Source: Arenibacter algicola (GTDB lineage Bacteria > Bacteroidota > Bacteroidia > Flavobacteriales > Flavobacteriaceae). From it: DNA of 64,000 bases. The notes beneath the pieces are model-generated. The model was not told the DNA's origin, did not search any database, and worked only from the letters and a program-made list of their open reading frames with translations. Location of the stretch: contig NZ_JPOO01000003.1 of NCBI RefSeq assembly GCF_000733925.1, positions 1,612,001 through 1,676,000 of the forward strand, read 5' to 3'. Made by a program: the position numbers and the translations under genes. Positions 43,741-52,318 of the stretch are shown here, one piece after another; within the stretch, counting starts at the first letter, position 1; each line of letters starts with the position of its first letter.

Positions 43741-43864
43741 CGAGCGGAGTCGAGAGGTTATTTTACTGTAATGTATTTACAATGAGGTCTCGACTCCGCT
43801 CGACCGGACAGATGTCATATAAACAACTGATTTTAAATAAAATACATATCGAACTCACGTTATT
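43741..43864. repeat. Right copy of the inverted repeat element, with 15-bp palindrome
   Basis: CGAGCGGAGTCGAGA (43741-43755) and TCTCGACTCCGCTCG (43788-43802) form a perfect 15-bp inverted repeat with a 32-nt loop; GAACTCACGTTATT follows at 43851-43864. It follows the BCCT stop codon by 55 bp and could serve as a terminator or as a REP/MITE-like unit. No gene fits into the 230-bp gap. Confidence 0.8.
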
Positions 43865-43916
43865 GAGGTACCGTAAGGATCATCCTTTGATCAACAAAAA
43901 ATAAAAACTTTTAAAT

Positions 43917-44861
43917 TTATTGATTTTTAGGTAGAAACACCTCCGCCATCATGCAACGTGCACTTCCACCTCCACAGGTTTCAATGGTATCCAAAGTACT
44001 ATGGATAATGGCACAATGCTTTTCTATAGATTGAATCTGTTGCGGTTTTAGACTATTGTATGCCGCCGTGCTCATTACCAAATATCGTTTTTCTCCCATT
44101 CCCAAGACTTGTAACATATTCCCTGCAAAATGGTGCATTTGCTTTTCAGTAATAGCTATAATCTCTTTACCATCCTGTTTTATATGGTTCACGACATTCT
44201 TTTTTTCCTTTTTATCGTCGATGGAATCCAGACAGATAACGGCAAAAGTTTCGGCCAAGCACATCATCACATTGGTATGATAAATAGGTTTTCGGGTGCC
44301 TGCCACAGATTGATTGGCCGTGAATACGATAGGGGTATATTCAAAATCCTCACAAAACTCTATAAATAAATCCTCGTCCGCCCTGTCCGAAAGTGCACAA
44401 TAGGCCTTGTCATTTACCCTATCCAACACAACGCTACCGGTGCCTTCCAAAAAATAACCCTCTTCCTCTGCCGAGGTATAATCCATTACATTTTCTATAA
44501 TAAAGCCCCTCTGCTCCAGTAAGGCAAGAATATCTTCCCGTCGTTCATTTCTTCTATTCTCTGCAAACATAGGATAAAGTCCCACTGTTCCATCGGCATG
44601 GAAGGAAACCCAATTATTGGGAAATATGGAATCTGGGGTATCCAAATCCTTCTTATCATCTACAACTATAACATTTACCCCTTTTTCCCTTAATGCAAGA
44701 ACAAAAACATCAAACTCCTGCTGTGCCTTTACATTTATTTCCTGATTTTTTAAATCGAGGTCCTCCTGAAAGTAGTTGTTTACTGCGGTTTGCTCGTTCA
44801 TTCGAAAATTCACAGGGCGCACCATCAAAATGGTATTGGTAATTTGCATTTTATTAGTCAC
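43917..44861 (-). CDS. ctlX-like: Citrulline hydrolase-type protein (CtlX family, guanidino-group-modifying fold)
   Basis: A 314-aa pentein-fold enzyme, cytoplasmic. Family marks: ILMVRPVNFRMNEQTAVNNYFQ at the start, DSIFPNNWVSFHADGTVGLYPM (substrate Asp/Asn), EGTGSVVLDR (the Glu of the catalytic set), PIYHTNVMM (catalytic His) and the C-terminal nucleophile Cys303 in TCGGGSARCMMAEVF. CtlX proteins hydrolyse citrulline to ornithine. Next to it (100 bp upstream, same strand) is a second pentein enzyme of arginine-deiminase type, so the two could run arginine to citrulline to ornithine. Start could also be ATG 44849. A TAnnTTTG element lies at 44906-44913. Confidence 0.85.
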   Translation of the reverse strand: MTNKMQITNTILMVRPVNFRMNEQTAVNNYFQEDLDLKNQEINVKAQQEFDVFVLALREKGVNVIVVDDKKDLDTPDSIFPNNWVSFHADGTVGLYPMFAENRRNERREDILALLEQRGFIIENVMDYTSAEEEGYFLEGTGSVVLDRVNDKAYCALSDRADEDLFIEFCEDFEYTPIVFTANQSVAGTRKPIYHTNVMMCLAETFAVICLDSIDDKKEKKNVVNHIKQDGKEIIAITEKQMHHFAGNMLQVLGMGEKRYLVMSTAAYNSLKPQQIQSIEKHCAIIHSTLDTIETCGGGSARCMMAEVFLPKNQ

Positions 44862-44905
44862 TTTTCAAATTGGGTATTAATAAGCGTTCCCGCTTTAAAT
44901 TTGTG

Positions 44906-44913
44906 CAAAATTA
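44906..44913 (-). promoter_or_regulatory. Candidate -7 element upstream of the CtlX-like gene
   Basis: Minus-strand TAATTTTG, same octamer as before argS, 45 bp before the first ATG. Weak: no recognisable -33 block. Confidence 0.3.
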
Positions 44914-44960
44914 GTTTATTTATTCCCAGGTACAGGTCTTATGAAAAAATTAGAAAAATA

Positions 44961-45875
44961 TTAGTCCCTTACCAAGGGCAAGGTGCTACACCTTAAAAGA
45001 CCTTCCTGTTTAGCTATCTCGGCATAAGCTATTTCCTCGACCGTAAAACCGTGTTCCCGAAACCAGTTGTTCAATCTGGTAAAATTACGTTCGGAGACCA
45101 CAACATCCGGGGATATGGAAAATACGTTGCTCACCATATTATACATCTCCTCCTTGCTTATCTCAAAAACATTGTCGCTCCCAAAATAATCCAACAGCCA
45201 TTGATACTCCTCTTCCCTTAGGAATCCATTCTTATGCAAAATGGCTTTATTTGTCCCCACTGGCTGAAAACAACAATCCAAATGCAGGGCATTTTCCCGG
45301 GCATTGGTATTCGACTTTCTAAGCTCAAAAGCCTTAACCTTCTTATTGGGGAATTGGCTGGCAATAAAATCTACTGCCTCTTTATTGGTTCGGGCCGTAA
45401 TATAATCCGCGTAGTCCGCACCCGTATAAGTACCCATAAAAATATATTCTCCCCATGGCATAACATCGCCTCCTTCCACATGAACCTCTTTTGGGGGGTA
45501 GATTATCTGATCTTCATCTATTTTATTGAGTACATATTTAATAGCTTGAAATTCCTTTTCCCTATCGGGAAGAATATTCGCTTTCACCAGCTTATTATCT
45601 ATGACAAAAGCAATATCCCTAGAAAATATTTGATTACAATCCTTTAAGACCCTAGGCCTAAAAACTTGAACATCGTATTTGGCAAATACTTGTGCAAAAC
45701 CGTCCATTTCCTTTACCATATCCGCCTCTATTGGATAGGTACCGGCCAATATATGTTCCAATGATTTGGGATCATAGGCCTCTTCAGGTTTTGGAATGGG
45801 GCCACAGCTCTTGGCAGTTCCAAGAACCACCGATCTTAACCGTGAAGTTTCATCCTGTACATTCAACTTTAGCAT
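44961..45875 (-). CDS. Arginine deiminase/dimethylargininase-family amidinohydrolase
   Basis: A 304-aa pentein-fold enzyme. Visible: VLKDCNQIFSRDIAFVID (substrate-guanidino Asp in the F-x-RD motif), EVHVEGGDVMPWG (Glu/Gly-Gly-Asp motif), NALHLDCCFQPVG (catalytic His) and Cys296 in LLRCSTLPL as nucleophile. These are the residues of arginine deiminases, DDAH and amidinotransferases; with no signal peptide it acts in the cytoplasm. Arginine or methylarginine to citrulline is the most likely reaction given the CtlX-like neighbour. A terminator behind gltA (45923-45955) separates it from that gene. Confidence 0.85.
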   Translation of the reverse strand: MLKLNVQDETSRLRSVVLGTAKSCGPIPKPEEAYDPKSLEHILAGTYPIEADMVKEMDGFAQVFAKYDVQVFRPRVLKDCNQIFSRDIAFVIDNKLVKANILPDREKEFQAIKYVLNKIDEDQIIYPPKEVHVEGGDVMPWGEYIFMGTYTGADYADYITARTNKEAVDFIASQFPNKKVKAFELRKSNTNARENALHLDCCFQPVGTNKAILHKNGFLREEEYQWLLDYFGSDNVFEISKEEMYNMVSNVFSISPDVVVSERNFTRLNNWFREHGFTVEEIAYAEIAKQEGLLRCSTLPLVRD

Positions 45876-45922
45876 GGCTGCTTTTTGGGTAAAGATAGAA
45901 ATACTTATTATGATAAATAAAA

Positions 45923-45955
45923 ACTGCCCTTCGTATATTTAACACAAAGGGCAGT
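45923..45955 (-). terminator. Terminator after gltA
   Basis: Stem actgccctt (45923-45931) and aagggcagt (45947-45955), loop 15 nt, followed on the minus strand by TTTTTATTTAT. It lies 24 bp after the gltA stop codon. Confidence 0.85.
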
Positions 45956-45978
45956 CACAAATAATTTGTTGCTATCTA

Positions 45979-47262
45979 TTATCTCTTGTCCAAAGGAACA
46001 AAGGATCTGCTAGTTTCTCCTATATATACCTGTCTTGGCCTACCGATAGGCTCATTTTTCAATCTCATTTCCCTCCATTGGGCAATCCAGCCCGGTAGGC
46101 GCCCCAAAGCAAACATAACGGTAAACATTTCGGTAGGAATACCCAATGCCCTATATATTATTCCTGAGTAAAAATCTACGTTGGGATATAATTTTCTGTC
46201 CACAAAATATTTATCCTCCAAGGCCTCCTTGGCCAAGCCCTTGGCTATATCCAAAATTGGATCGTCTATACCAAGATCTCCCAATACTTCCTCAGCAGCT
46301 TGCTTAATAATCTTTGCCCTGGGATCAAAATTCTTGTATACCCTATGCCCAAAGCCCATTAAACGAAAAGGATCGCTCTTGTCCTTGGCCTTGGCCATAT
46401 ATTTTTTAGTATCCCCACCATCGGCCTCAATAGCCTCCAGCATTTCCAAAACCGCCTGATTGGCGCCTCCGTGAAGTGGTCCCCAAAGTGCACAGATACC
46501 CGCAGAAATAGAAGCAAATAAGCCCGCATGCGAAGATCCTACAATACGAACGGTAGAAGTAGAACAGTTTTGTTCGTGATCTGCATGCAAGATCAATAAT
46601 TTATCCAAAGCCTCTATGACGATCTTATTCTTTTTGTATTCCTGGTTGGGCTTTTTGAACATCATTTTATGAATATTCTCTACATAACCCAAAGAGTCGT
46701 CCCCATAATCCAAGGGTAAACCTTTTTTCTTTCTTAAAGTCCATGCCACCAAAACAGGGAATTTAGCCAATATCCTAACAATGGCCCAATACATTTCCTT
46801 TTCTGAGGACACGTTTACTGAAGTTGGATTAAAGGCAATCAGGGCACTGGTTAAACTGGAAAGTACGCCCATTGGATGTGCCGATTTTGGAAAACCGTCC
46901 AAGATCTTCTTCATCTCCTCATCTACATGTGACTCAGCTTTTATATCCTGATGGAATTTATCCAATTGCTCTTGATTTGGCAAGGATCCAAAAATCAACA
47001 AATAGGCTACTTCCAAGAAATCGGCCTTTTCCGCCAATTCCTCAATAGAATATCCCCGATACCTTAAAACTCCCTTTTCACCATCCAGAAAAGTAATAGC
47101 ACTCTCGCAGGAGCCCGTATTCTTAAACCCTGGGTCTATTGTTATCATTCCTGAATCGGCCCTCATAGTTTTAATATCTATAGCCAACTCATTTTCGGTA
47201 CCTTCTATAACTGGGAATTCATATTTCTTTCCCTTGTATTCTAATGTTGCGTTATTCGCCAT
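45979..47262 (-). CDS. gltA: Citrate synthase
   Basis: A 427-aa TCA-cycle enzyme condensing oxaloacetate and acetyl-CoA. Length and the N-terminal extension with RADSGMITIDPGFKNTGSCESAITF identify the type-II hexameric form. Catalytic residues: His in LHADHEQNCSTSTVR, His in GFGHRVYKNFDPRAK, Asp in YPNVDFYSGIIYRALG. Also PTEMFTVMFALGRLPGWIAQW near the C terminus. Monocistronic by position: terminator at 45923-45955 and 126 bp before the next upstream gene on the same strand. Confidence 0.98.
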   Translation of the reverse strand: MANNATLEYKGKKYEFPVIEGTENELAIDIKTMRADSGMITIDPGFKNTGSCESAITFLDGEKGVLRYRGYSIEELAEKADFLEVAYLLIFGSLPNQEQLDKFHQDIKAESHVDEEMKKILDGFPKSAHPMGVLSSLTSALIAFNPTSVNVSSEKEMYWAIVRILAKFPVLVAWTLRKKKGLPLDYGDDSLGYVENIHKMMFKKPNQEYKKNKIVIEALDKLLILHADHEQNCSTSTVRIVGSSHAGLFASISAGICALWGPLHGGANQAVLEMLEAIEADGGDTKKYMAKAKDKSDPFRLMGFGHRVYKNFDPRAKIIKQAAEEVLGDLGIDDPILDIAKGLAKEALEDKYFVDRKLYPNVDFYSGIIYRALGIPTEMFTVMFALGRLPGWIAQWREMRLKNEPIGRPRQVYIGETSRSFVPLDKR

Positions 47263-47388
47263 TTCTTAAATTCCTGATTTATTCGATTGTCCGTAAAAAT
47301 ACTAAAAACACCTAAGGTTAACAATTGAAGATTTTGTTATTTACAGAATAATAATGAAATATTTTAAAAACCTGATATAAATGTAATT

Positions 47389-48930
47389 CTATTGATTAAT
47401 GGAATATAGATATTTGTAGTAATCATCTACCGATTTTTCCCAAGTGAACCTCATCTTTTTGGCATTATCCTGAATCTCCTTCCACTTTGGCTGGTCATTT
47501 ACAAAAACATCCAAAGCCTGGTCTAGTACCAGGATCATATTTTTAATTTTATCATCATAGGTCTTGCCATCAAAACTAAATCCGGTTTTCATATGCTCCA
47601 CAGTATCCCGTAAGCCTCCCGTATTGTGCACTAGACAGGGGTTGCCGTTACGCATGGACAACATTTGGCTAATGCCACAGGGTTCAAACAAACTGGGCAT
47701 AAAATACAGGTCGGTCTCCAAATATATGGAATCGATCAAATCCTCCGATTGACCATTGGTGAAAATAAAGTTTTTATGTTCATAGCTCAATTGACGAAAT
47801 AGTTCCTCATACTCAGGGGCACCAGTACCCAAGAGCATAAAAATTCCATCCACTTTCTTAAGTCGGTTCAATATTTCAACAAATGCTTCAGGGGAACGTT
47901 TAAAGAAATAAAACTTTTGTTCCGTTAAACGGGCCACACTTGAAACTATGAACTTGGGCTTCTCGGTAACATACTCCATGACCTTTTCACCGGTATGTGC
48001 CAGAAAATCTGCCTTGTATTTCTTGGATTCCTCCTGTAGCCACCTAAATAGCGCCTTAACAATATTCCTGTACAACAATCCCTTTTCGGCCGCGCGAATG
48101 TTTTTATAATTTGAACCATTAAGAATCCCGAACAACCTTCCTTGATTGTTCGCCTCCTGTAAATCTTTTTCCAAACCTTCACCTCCAATAAATTCGGGCG
48201 GATTGCTCGGCCTAAGCACATCTTCCTTATAGGAAGGGGAAACGGTATGTACGGCATCTGCCAACCGGATGCCAACGGCCATAAGGTTAATACAATCCTG
48301 GTACCTGTAGTCCATCAACTTCCTTTCATCTATCGGAACATTCGGAAACCAATTTCCCAGTGAAGAGTAATTATTATAAAACGGACGTATACCTTGAATG
48401 GCTAAATTATGAATGGTATATACATAGCGCATTTTCTTTAAAGCCTGATATTCCGGATGATAGGTTTTTAAAAACAAAACCAGGCTGGAATGCCAATCGT
48501 GCATATGAACAATATCCAACTCCCCAAAAGCCCCGACCTTGATTGCTTCGGCCACGGCCGTACAAAAAATGGTGAACTTAATATTATCCGTATAAAAAGC
48601 TTCTTCCGGATCGTCGTGGTATATATGTCCTATTTCCCCTGCGGTAATTTCAGGATGATGTATTACATAATGATGTAAATTTGCAAACTCCTTTTTAGGA
48701 GCTACTTCGTAAAGCTCTGCAACATAGACCATTCCCCGTAGGTTCAGGTTTAGATTGGTAATAAAGGTTCCATTTTGATGTAATCTTGAATAGGAGGGTA
48801 CAACTACATGTGCCATGTCCCCCCTTTCAGAAATCTGCCGAGGAACATCCCTAACCACATCACCCATACCTCCGGCCTTACATTTTGGAAGACCGTCATT
48901 CTCAGCAGCAACAAATAGAAAGTTATTCAT
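47389..48930 (-). CDS. Glycogen (starch) synthase, GT5-type
   Basis: A 513-aa glycosyltransferase of the GT-B fold. The KxGG motif appears as KCKAGGMGDVV near residue 17, HDWHSSLVLFLKTY follows, and the C-terminal domain has SLFEPCGISQMLSMRNGNPCLVHNTGGLRDTVE, with the conserved Glu of the family's E-x7-E signature. It should extend alpha-1,4-glucan from ADP- or UDP-glucose. Neither glgC nor glgB is adjacent, so it stands as an isolated gene. The KAGG motif differs slightly from the KTGG of E. coli GlgA, as is usual in Bacteroidota. Confidence 0.92.
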   Translation of the reverse strand: MNNFLFVAAENDGLPKCKAGGMGDVVRDVPRQISERGDMAHVVVPSYSRLHQNGTFITNLNLNLRGMVYVAELYEVAPKKEFANLHHYVIHHPEITAGEIGHIYHDDPEEAFYTDNIKFTIFCTAVAEAIKVGAFGELDIVHMHDWHSSLVLFLKTYHPEYQALKKMRYVYTIHNLAIQGIRPFYNNYSSLGNWFPNVPIDERKLMDYRYQDCINLMAVGIRLADAVHTVSPSYKEDVLRPSNPPEFIGGEGLEKDLQEANNQGRLFGILNGSNYKNIRAAEKGLLYRNIVKALFRWLQEESKKYKADFLAHTGEKVMEYVTEKPKFIVSSVARLTEQKFYFFKRSPEAFVEILNRLKKVDGIFMLLGTGAPEYEELFRQLSYEHKNFIFTNGQSEDLIDSIYLETDLYFMPSLFEPCGISQMLSMRNGNPCLVHNTGGLRDTVEHMKTGFSFDGKTYDDKIKNMILVLDQALDVFVNDQPKWKEIQDNAKKMRFTWEKSVDDYYKYLYSINQ

Positions 48931-49029
48931 TTAATCTAGAATTTGGTTAATTATATTGGTATATTGATAAAAGTAGGATAATATAATTATTTATTTCTGA
49001 TAAGTAAACAAACCTCCGTGATATTTAAA

Positions 49030-49063
49030 AAAAAAAGCCATCCTACATAGAATGGCTTTTTTT
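49030..49063 (-). terminator. Terminator after eno
   Basis: Perfect 12-bp stem aaaaaaagccat (49030-49041) and atggcttttttt (49052-49063), 10-nt loop, T-run on the minus strand. It lies 18 bp after the eno stop codon. Confidence 0.9.
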
Positions 49064-49080
49064 AAGTACTTAATTTTGTA

Positions 49081-50373
49081 TTATTTAATCTTGAAGGCTT
49101 GTACTCCTGGGTAATATGCAGTACTCCCCAATTCTTCCTCTATTCTTAACAATTGGTTATATTTCGCCATCCTATCGGACCTGGAAGCAGAACCGGTTTT
49201 AATCTGGCCCGTATTTAAGGCAACTGCCAAATCGGCAATGGTGTTATCCTCAGTTTCTCCGGAACGGTGGGACATAACAGATGTATATCCAGCATTTTTG
49301 GCCATATTAACAGCTGCAATGGTTTCCGTTAGAGTTCCTATCTGGTTAACCTTTATCAAGATGGAATTGGCAATACCTTCTTTGATTCCTCTAGACAAAC
49401 GCTCTACATTGGTAACAAACAAATCATCACCTACCAATTGTACCTTATCCCCAATTTTATCGGTCAAAGCCTTCCAGCCTTTCCAATCGTTCTCGTCCAT
49501 ACCATCCTCAATGGATATAATAGGATACTTGGCACTTAAGTCGGCCAAATATTGAGCCTGTTCCTCAGAAGTTCTAACTACACCCTTATCTCCTTCAAAT
49601 TTGGTATAATCATATTTTCCATTAACATAAAACTCTGCAGCCGCACAATCCAAGGCTATCATTACATCGTCACCCAATTTGTAACCTGCCTTTTCAACCG
49701 CTTTTGCAATGGTATCCAAGGCATCCTCTGTACCGCCTGCAAGATTTGGAGCAAATCCACCTTCATCCCCAACAGCTGTACTTAGACCCCTATCGTGTAA
49801 AACTTTCTTAAGGTTATGGAAAATTTCGGTCCCCATTTGCATGGCATGGGAAAAATTATTTGCCTTTACAGGCATCACCATAAATTCCTGAAAAGCAATG
49901 GGAGCATCAGAATGCGAACCTCCATTGATAATATTCATCATTGGCACAGGCAGGGTATTGGCACTAACACCACCCACATACCTGAACAAGGACAATCCCA
50001 ATTCATTGGCAGCTGCCTTGGCAACTGCTAGGGAAACACCTAAAATGGCATTGGCTCCCAATTTTGATTTATTGGGCGTACCATCCAAATCTATCATGGT
50101 TTGATCAACCAAATTTTGTTCAAAAACGGACATGCCCAGAATCTCCTCTGCAATAACGGTATTTACGTTGTTGACAGCCTTTCCTACTCCTTTACCCATG
50201 AAGGTTTTTCCACCATCACGAAGCTCAACCGCTTCATGCTCACCTGTAGAAGCTCCTGAAGGAACTGCTGCCCTTCCCATTACTCCATTTTCGGTAATTA
50301 CGTCTACCTCTACTGTTGGATTACCTCTTGAATCCAAAATTTGTCGTGCATGAACACTTAGGATGATACTCAT
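49081..50373 (-). CDS. eno: Enolase
   Basis: A 430-aa glycolytic enzyme turning 2-phosphoglycerate into phosphoenolpyruvate. N-terminal RQILDSRGNPTVEVD, magnesium ligands in MIALDCAAAEF, SIEDGMDENDW and VGDDLFVTN, catalytic Lys in ILIKVNQIGTLTE, and the signature MSHRSGETEDNTIADLAVA. Full length. A TAnnTTTG element (50410-50417) lies 36 bp upstream, and a terminator follows, so it looks like a single-gene unit. Confidence 0.99.
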   Translation of the reverse strand: MSIILSVHARQILDSRGNPTVEVDVITENGVMGRAAVPSGASTGEHEAVELRDGGKTFMGKGVGKAVNNVNTVIAEEILGMSVFEQNLVDQTMIDLDGTPNKSKLGANAILGVSLAVAKAAANELGLSLFRYVGGVSANTLPVPMMNIINGGSHSDAPIAFQEFMVMPVKANNFSHAMQMGTEIFHNLKKVLHDRGLSTAVGDEGGFAPNLAGGTEDALDTIAKAVEKAGYKLGDDVMIALDCAAAEFYVNGKYDYTKFEGDKGVVRTSEEQAQYLADLSAKYPIISIEDGMDENDWKGWKALTDKIGDKVQLVGDDLFVTNVERLSRGIKEGIANSILIKVNQIGTLTETIAAVNMAKNAGYTSVMSHRSGETEDNTIADLAVALNTGQIKTGSASRSDRMAKYNQLLRIEEELGSTAYYPGVQAFKIK

Positions 50374-50409
50374 ATGTCTATCTTTTATTTTTTAGTTAAA
50401 TTATTATGC

Positions 50410-50417
50410 AAATATAG
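50410..50417 (-). promoter_or_regulatory. Candidate -7 element upstream of eno
   Basis: Minus-strand TATATTTG, exact TAnnTTTG match, 36 bp before the ATG; the -33 TTG is not obvious at 17-20 bp. Confidence 0.42.
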
Positions 50418-50493
50418 CAAAGGAAGCGCTTTTAACCCCACTATAATTGGCTTTAATGACCCTTTGATAACAATAAAATAAAACTATAACGTT

Positions 50494-51606
50494 TTAGTTT
50501 ACCGTGGATTGGATCATTTCGAAAAATTGGTCGAACAGATAATCTGCATCATGCGGCCCTGGACTTGCTTCTGGATGGTACTGAACAGAAAATACGTTCT
50601 TATCTTTCATTTTAATTCCCGCAACCGTGTTGTCATTTAGGTGAAGATGGGTAATCTCCAAATTGGGATTGGCCTCGGTCTCTTCCCTATTGATGGCAAA
50701 TCCGTGATTTTGGGAAGTGATTTCCCCTTTACCAGTAACCAAATTCATTACCGGGTGGTTTATACCCCTATGGCCATTGTGCATTTTATAGGTAGAAACC
50801 CCATTGGCCAATGCCAACACCTGATGCCCTAAACATATACCGAACAATGGTTTATCGGATTTTATCATTTCCTTGGCAGATGCAATTGCCTCGTGCAATG
50901 GATCCGGATCCCCTGGGCCATTGGAAATAAAATATCCATCAGGGTTCCAAGAGCTCATTTCTTCAAAAGTTGCGTTGTACGGAAATACCTTTATATAGGC
51001 ACCCCTTTTGGCCAAGTTTCGAAGAATATTTTTCTTGATTCCTATATCCAGGGCAGATACCTTATATTTTGCATCCTTATCTCCGTAATAATAAGCTTCT
51101 TTGGTAGAAACTTTGGAAGAAAGCTCCAAACCTTCCATACTGGGCACTTCTGCCAATTTCTTTTTTAATTCCTCAATATTATCCACATCCGTAGATATTA
51201 CCGCATTCATGGCGCCATTATCCCGAATGTACCCCACCAAAGCCCTGGTATCCACGTCGGAAATAGCCAACAGATTATTTTTATCCAAAAATTCCTGTAA
51301 ACTTAGGTCGGCATCGGGCCTGGAATAATGGTAACTAAAATTTTTACAAACCAAACCTGATATCTTCACAGAATCAGACTCAACTTCTTCATCATTTGCC
51401 CCATAATTCCCTATATGGGCATTTGTGGTTACCATGATCTGTCCAAAGTAGGATGGATCTGTAAATATCTCCTGATAACCGGTCATTCCAGTGTTAAAAC
51501 AAGCCTCTCCAAAGGCAGTTCCTTCCTTGTTCCCTACAGCCTTACCGTGAAAAATGGTCCCATCGGCAAGCAACAATATTGCTTTTTTTCTTGTTTGATA
51601 CTTCAT
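50494..51606 (-). CDS. carA: Carbamoyl-phosphate synthase small (glutaminase) subunit
   Basis: A 370-aa class-I glutamine amidotransferase that feeds ammonia to CarB for arginine and pyrimidine synthesis. N-terminal CPSase domain: LLLADGTIFHGKAVG, CFNTGMTGYQEIFTDPSY. C-terminal GATase: nucleophile Cys in FGICLGHQVLALANG, then NHGFAINRE and the His/Glu pair in VQYHPEASPGPHD. The large subunit gene is not in the window. It sits right after rplQ with a terminator between them (51648-51677), so it needs its own promoter. Confidence 0.98.
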   Translation of the reverse strand: MKYQTRKKAILLLADGTIFHGKAVGNKEGTAFGEACFNTGMTGYQEIFTDPSYFGQIMVTTNAHIGNYGANDEEVESDSVKISGLVCKNFSYHYSRPDADLSLQEFLDKNNLLAISDVDTRALVGYIRDNGAMNAVISTDVDNIEELKKKLAEVPSMEGLELSSKVSTKEAYYYGDKDAKYKVSALDIGIKKNILRNLAKRGAYIKVFPYNATFEEMSSWNPDGYFISNGPGDPDPLHEAIASAKEMIKSDKPLFGICLGHQVLALANGVSTYKMHNGHRGINHPVMNLVTGKGEITSQNHGFAINREETEANPNLEITHLHLNDNTVAGIKMKDKNVFSVQYHPEASPGPHDADYLFDQFFEMIQSTVN

Positions 51607-51647
51607 TTTTTGGCGTTACAATTTTTCGTTTTGCAAAATAACATAAA

Positions 51648-51677
51648 AAAAGGATAAGCTTTTAGGCTTATCCTTTT
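51648..51677 (-). terminator. Terminator at the end of the ribosomal operon (after rplQ)
   Basis: Stem aaaaggataagc (51648-51659) and gcttatcctttt (51666-51677), 6-nt loop, T7 run on the minus strand, 27 bp beyond the rplQ stop codon and 42 bp before the carA start. Confidence 0.9.
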
Positions 51678-51703
51678 ACAATTATTAATATTTAATAACA
51701 ATT

Positions 51704-52261
51704 TTACTCTTGAGCATCATCTGCTTTTTTTTCTGCCTTTGGCTCTTCTACTTTTGGTCCTTCAGCCTTTGCACTTTCAGCCTTTGCCGTTTCTTCAACA
51801 ACAGCTGTAGCATCGTCTGCTTTTTTGCTTCTACCCCTTCTTGTAGTCTTTTGCTTTTTAGGCTTGCCGGCATTGTAGATTTCATTAAAATCTACTAGCT
51901 CTATCATTGCCATGTCAGCATTATCCCCAAGACGATTACCCAATTTGATAATTCTTGTATATCCTCCTGGTCTGTCGGCTACCTTTTCGGCAACACTACT
52001 GAAAAGCTCGGTAACCGCATACTTGTCGCGAAGGCTTTTAAATACAATACGTCTGTTGTGAGTACCCTTCTCAACTGTTTGATTATTCTCAGTTTTTGAT
52101 TTGGTAATCAATGGCTCTACAAACTGCTTTAAAGCTTTTGCCTTTGCAACAGTTGTATTAATTCTCTTGTGCTCTATTAATGAACAGGCCATGTTTGCCA
52201 ACATAGATTTTCTATGGGCTGCCTTTCTTCCTAAATGATTAACTTTCTTACCGTGTCTCAT
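51704..52261 (-). CDS. rplQ: 50S ribosomal protein L17 with acidic C-terminal tail
   Basis: A 185-aa protein, whereas E. coli L17 has 127. Residues 1-130 are the normal L17 domain (MRHGKKVNHLGRKAAHRKSM, GGYTRIIKLGNRLGDNADMA). After KPKKQKTTRRGRSKK a low-complexity Lys/Glu/Ala tail follows (about 142-185, ETAKAESAKAEGPKVEEP). Long tails of this kind are common in Bacteroidota L17 and probably extend from the ribosome surface. Last gene of the operon. Confidence 0.98.
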   Translation of the reverse strand: MRHGKKVNHLGRKAAHRKSMLANMACSLIEHKRINTTVAKAKALKQFVEPLITKSKTENNQTVEKGTHNRRIVFKSLRDKYAVTELFSSVAEKVADRPGGYTRIIKLGNRLGDNADMAMIELVDFNEIYNAGKPKKQKTTRRGRSKKADDATAVVEETAKAESAKAEGPKVEEPKAEKKADDAQE

Positions 52262-52318
52262 TGTTCTTTTCTATAGTCTTTCTAAGTCTTGGTATTCCCA
52301 ATTCCCTTGAAAGTTCAA

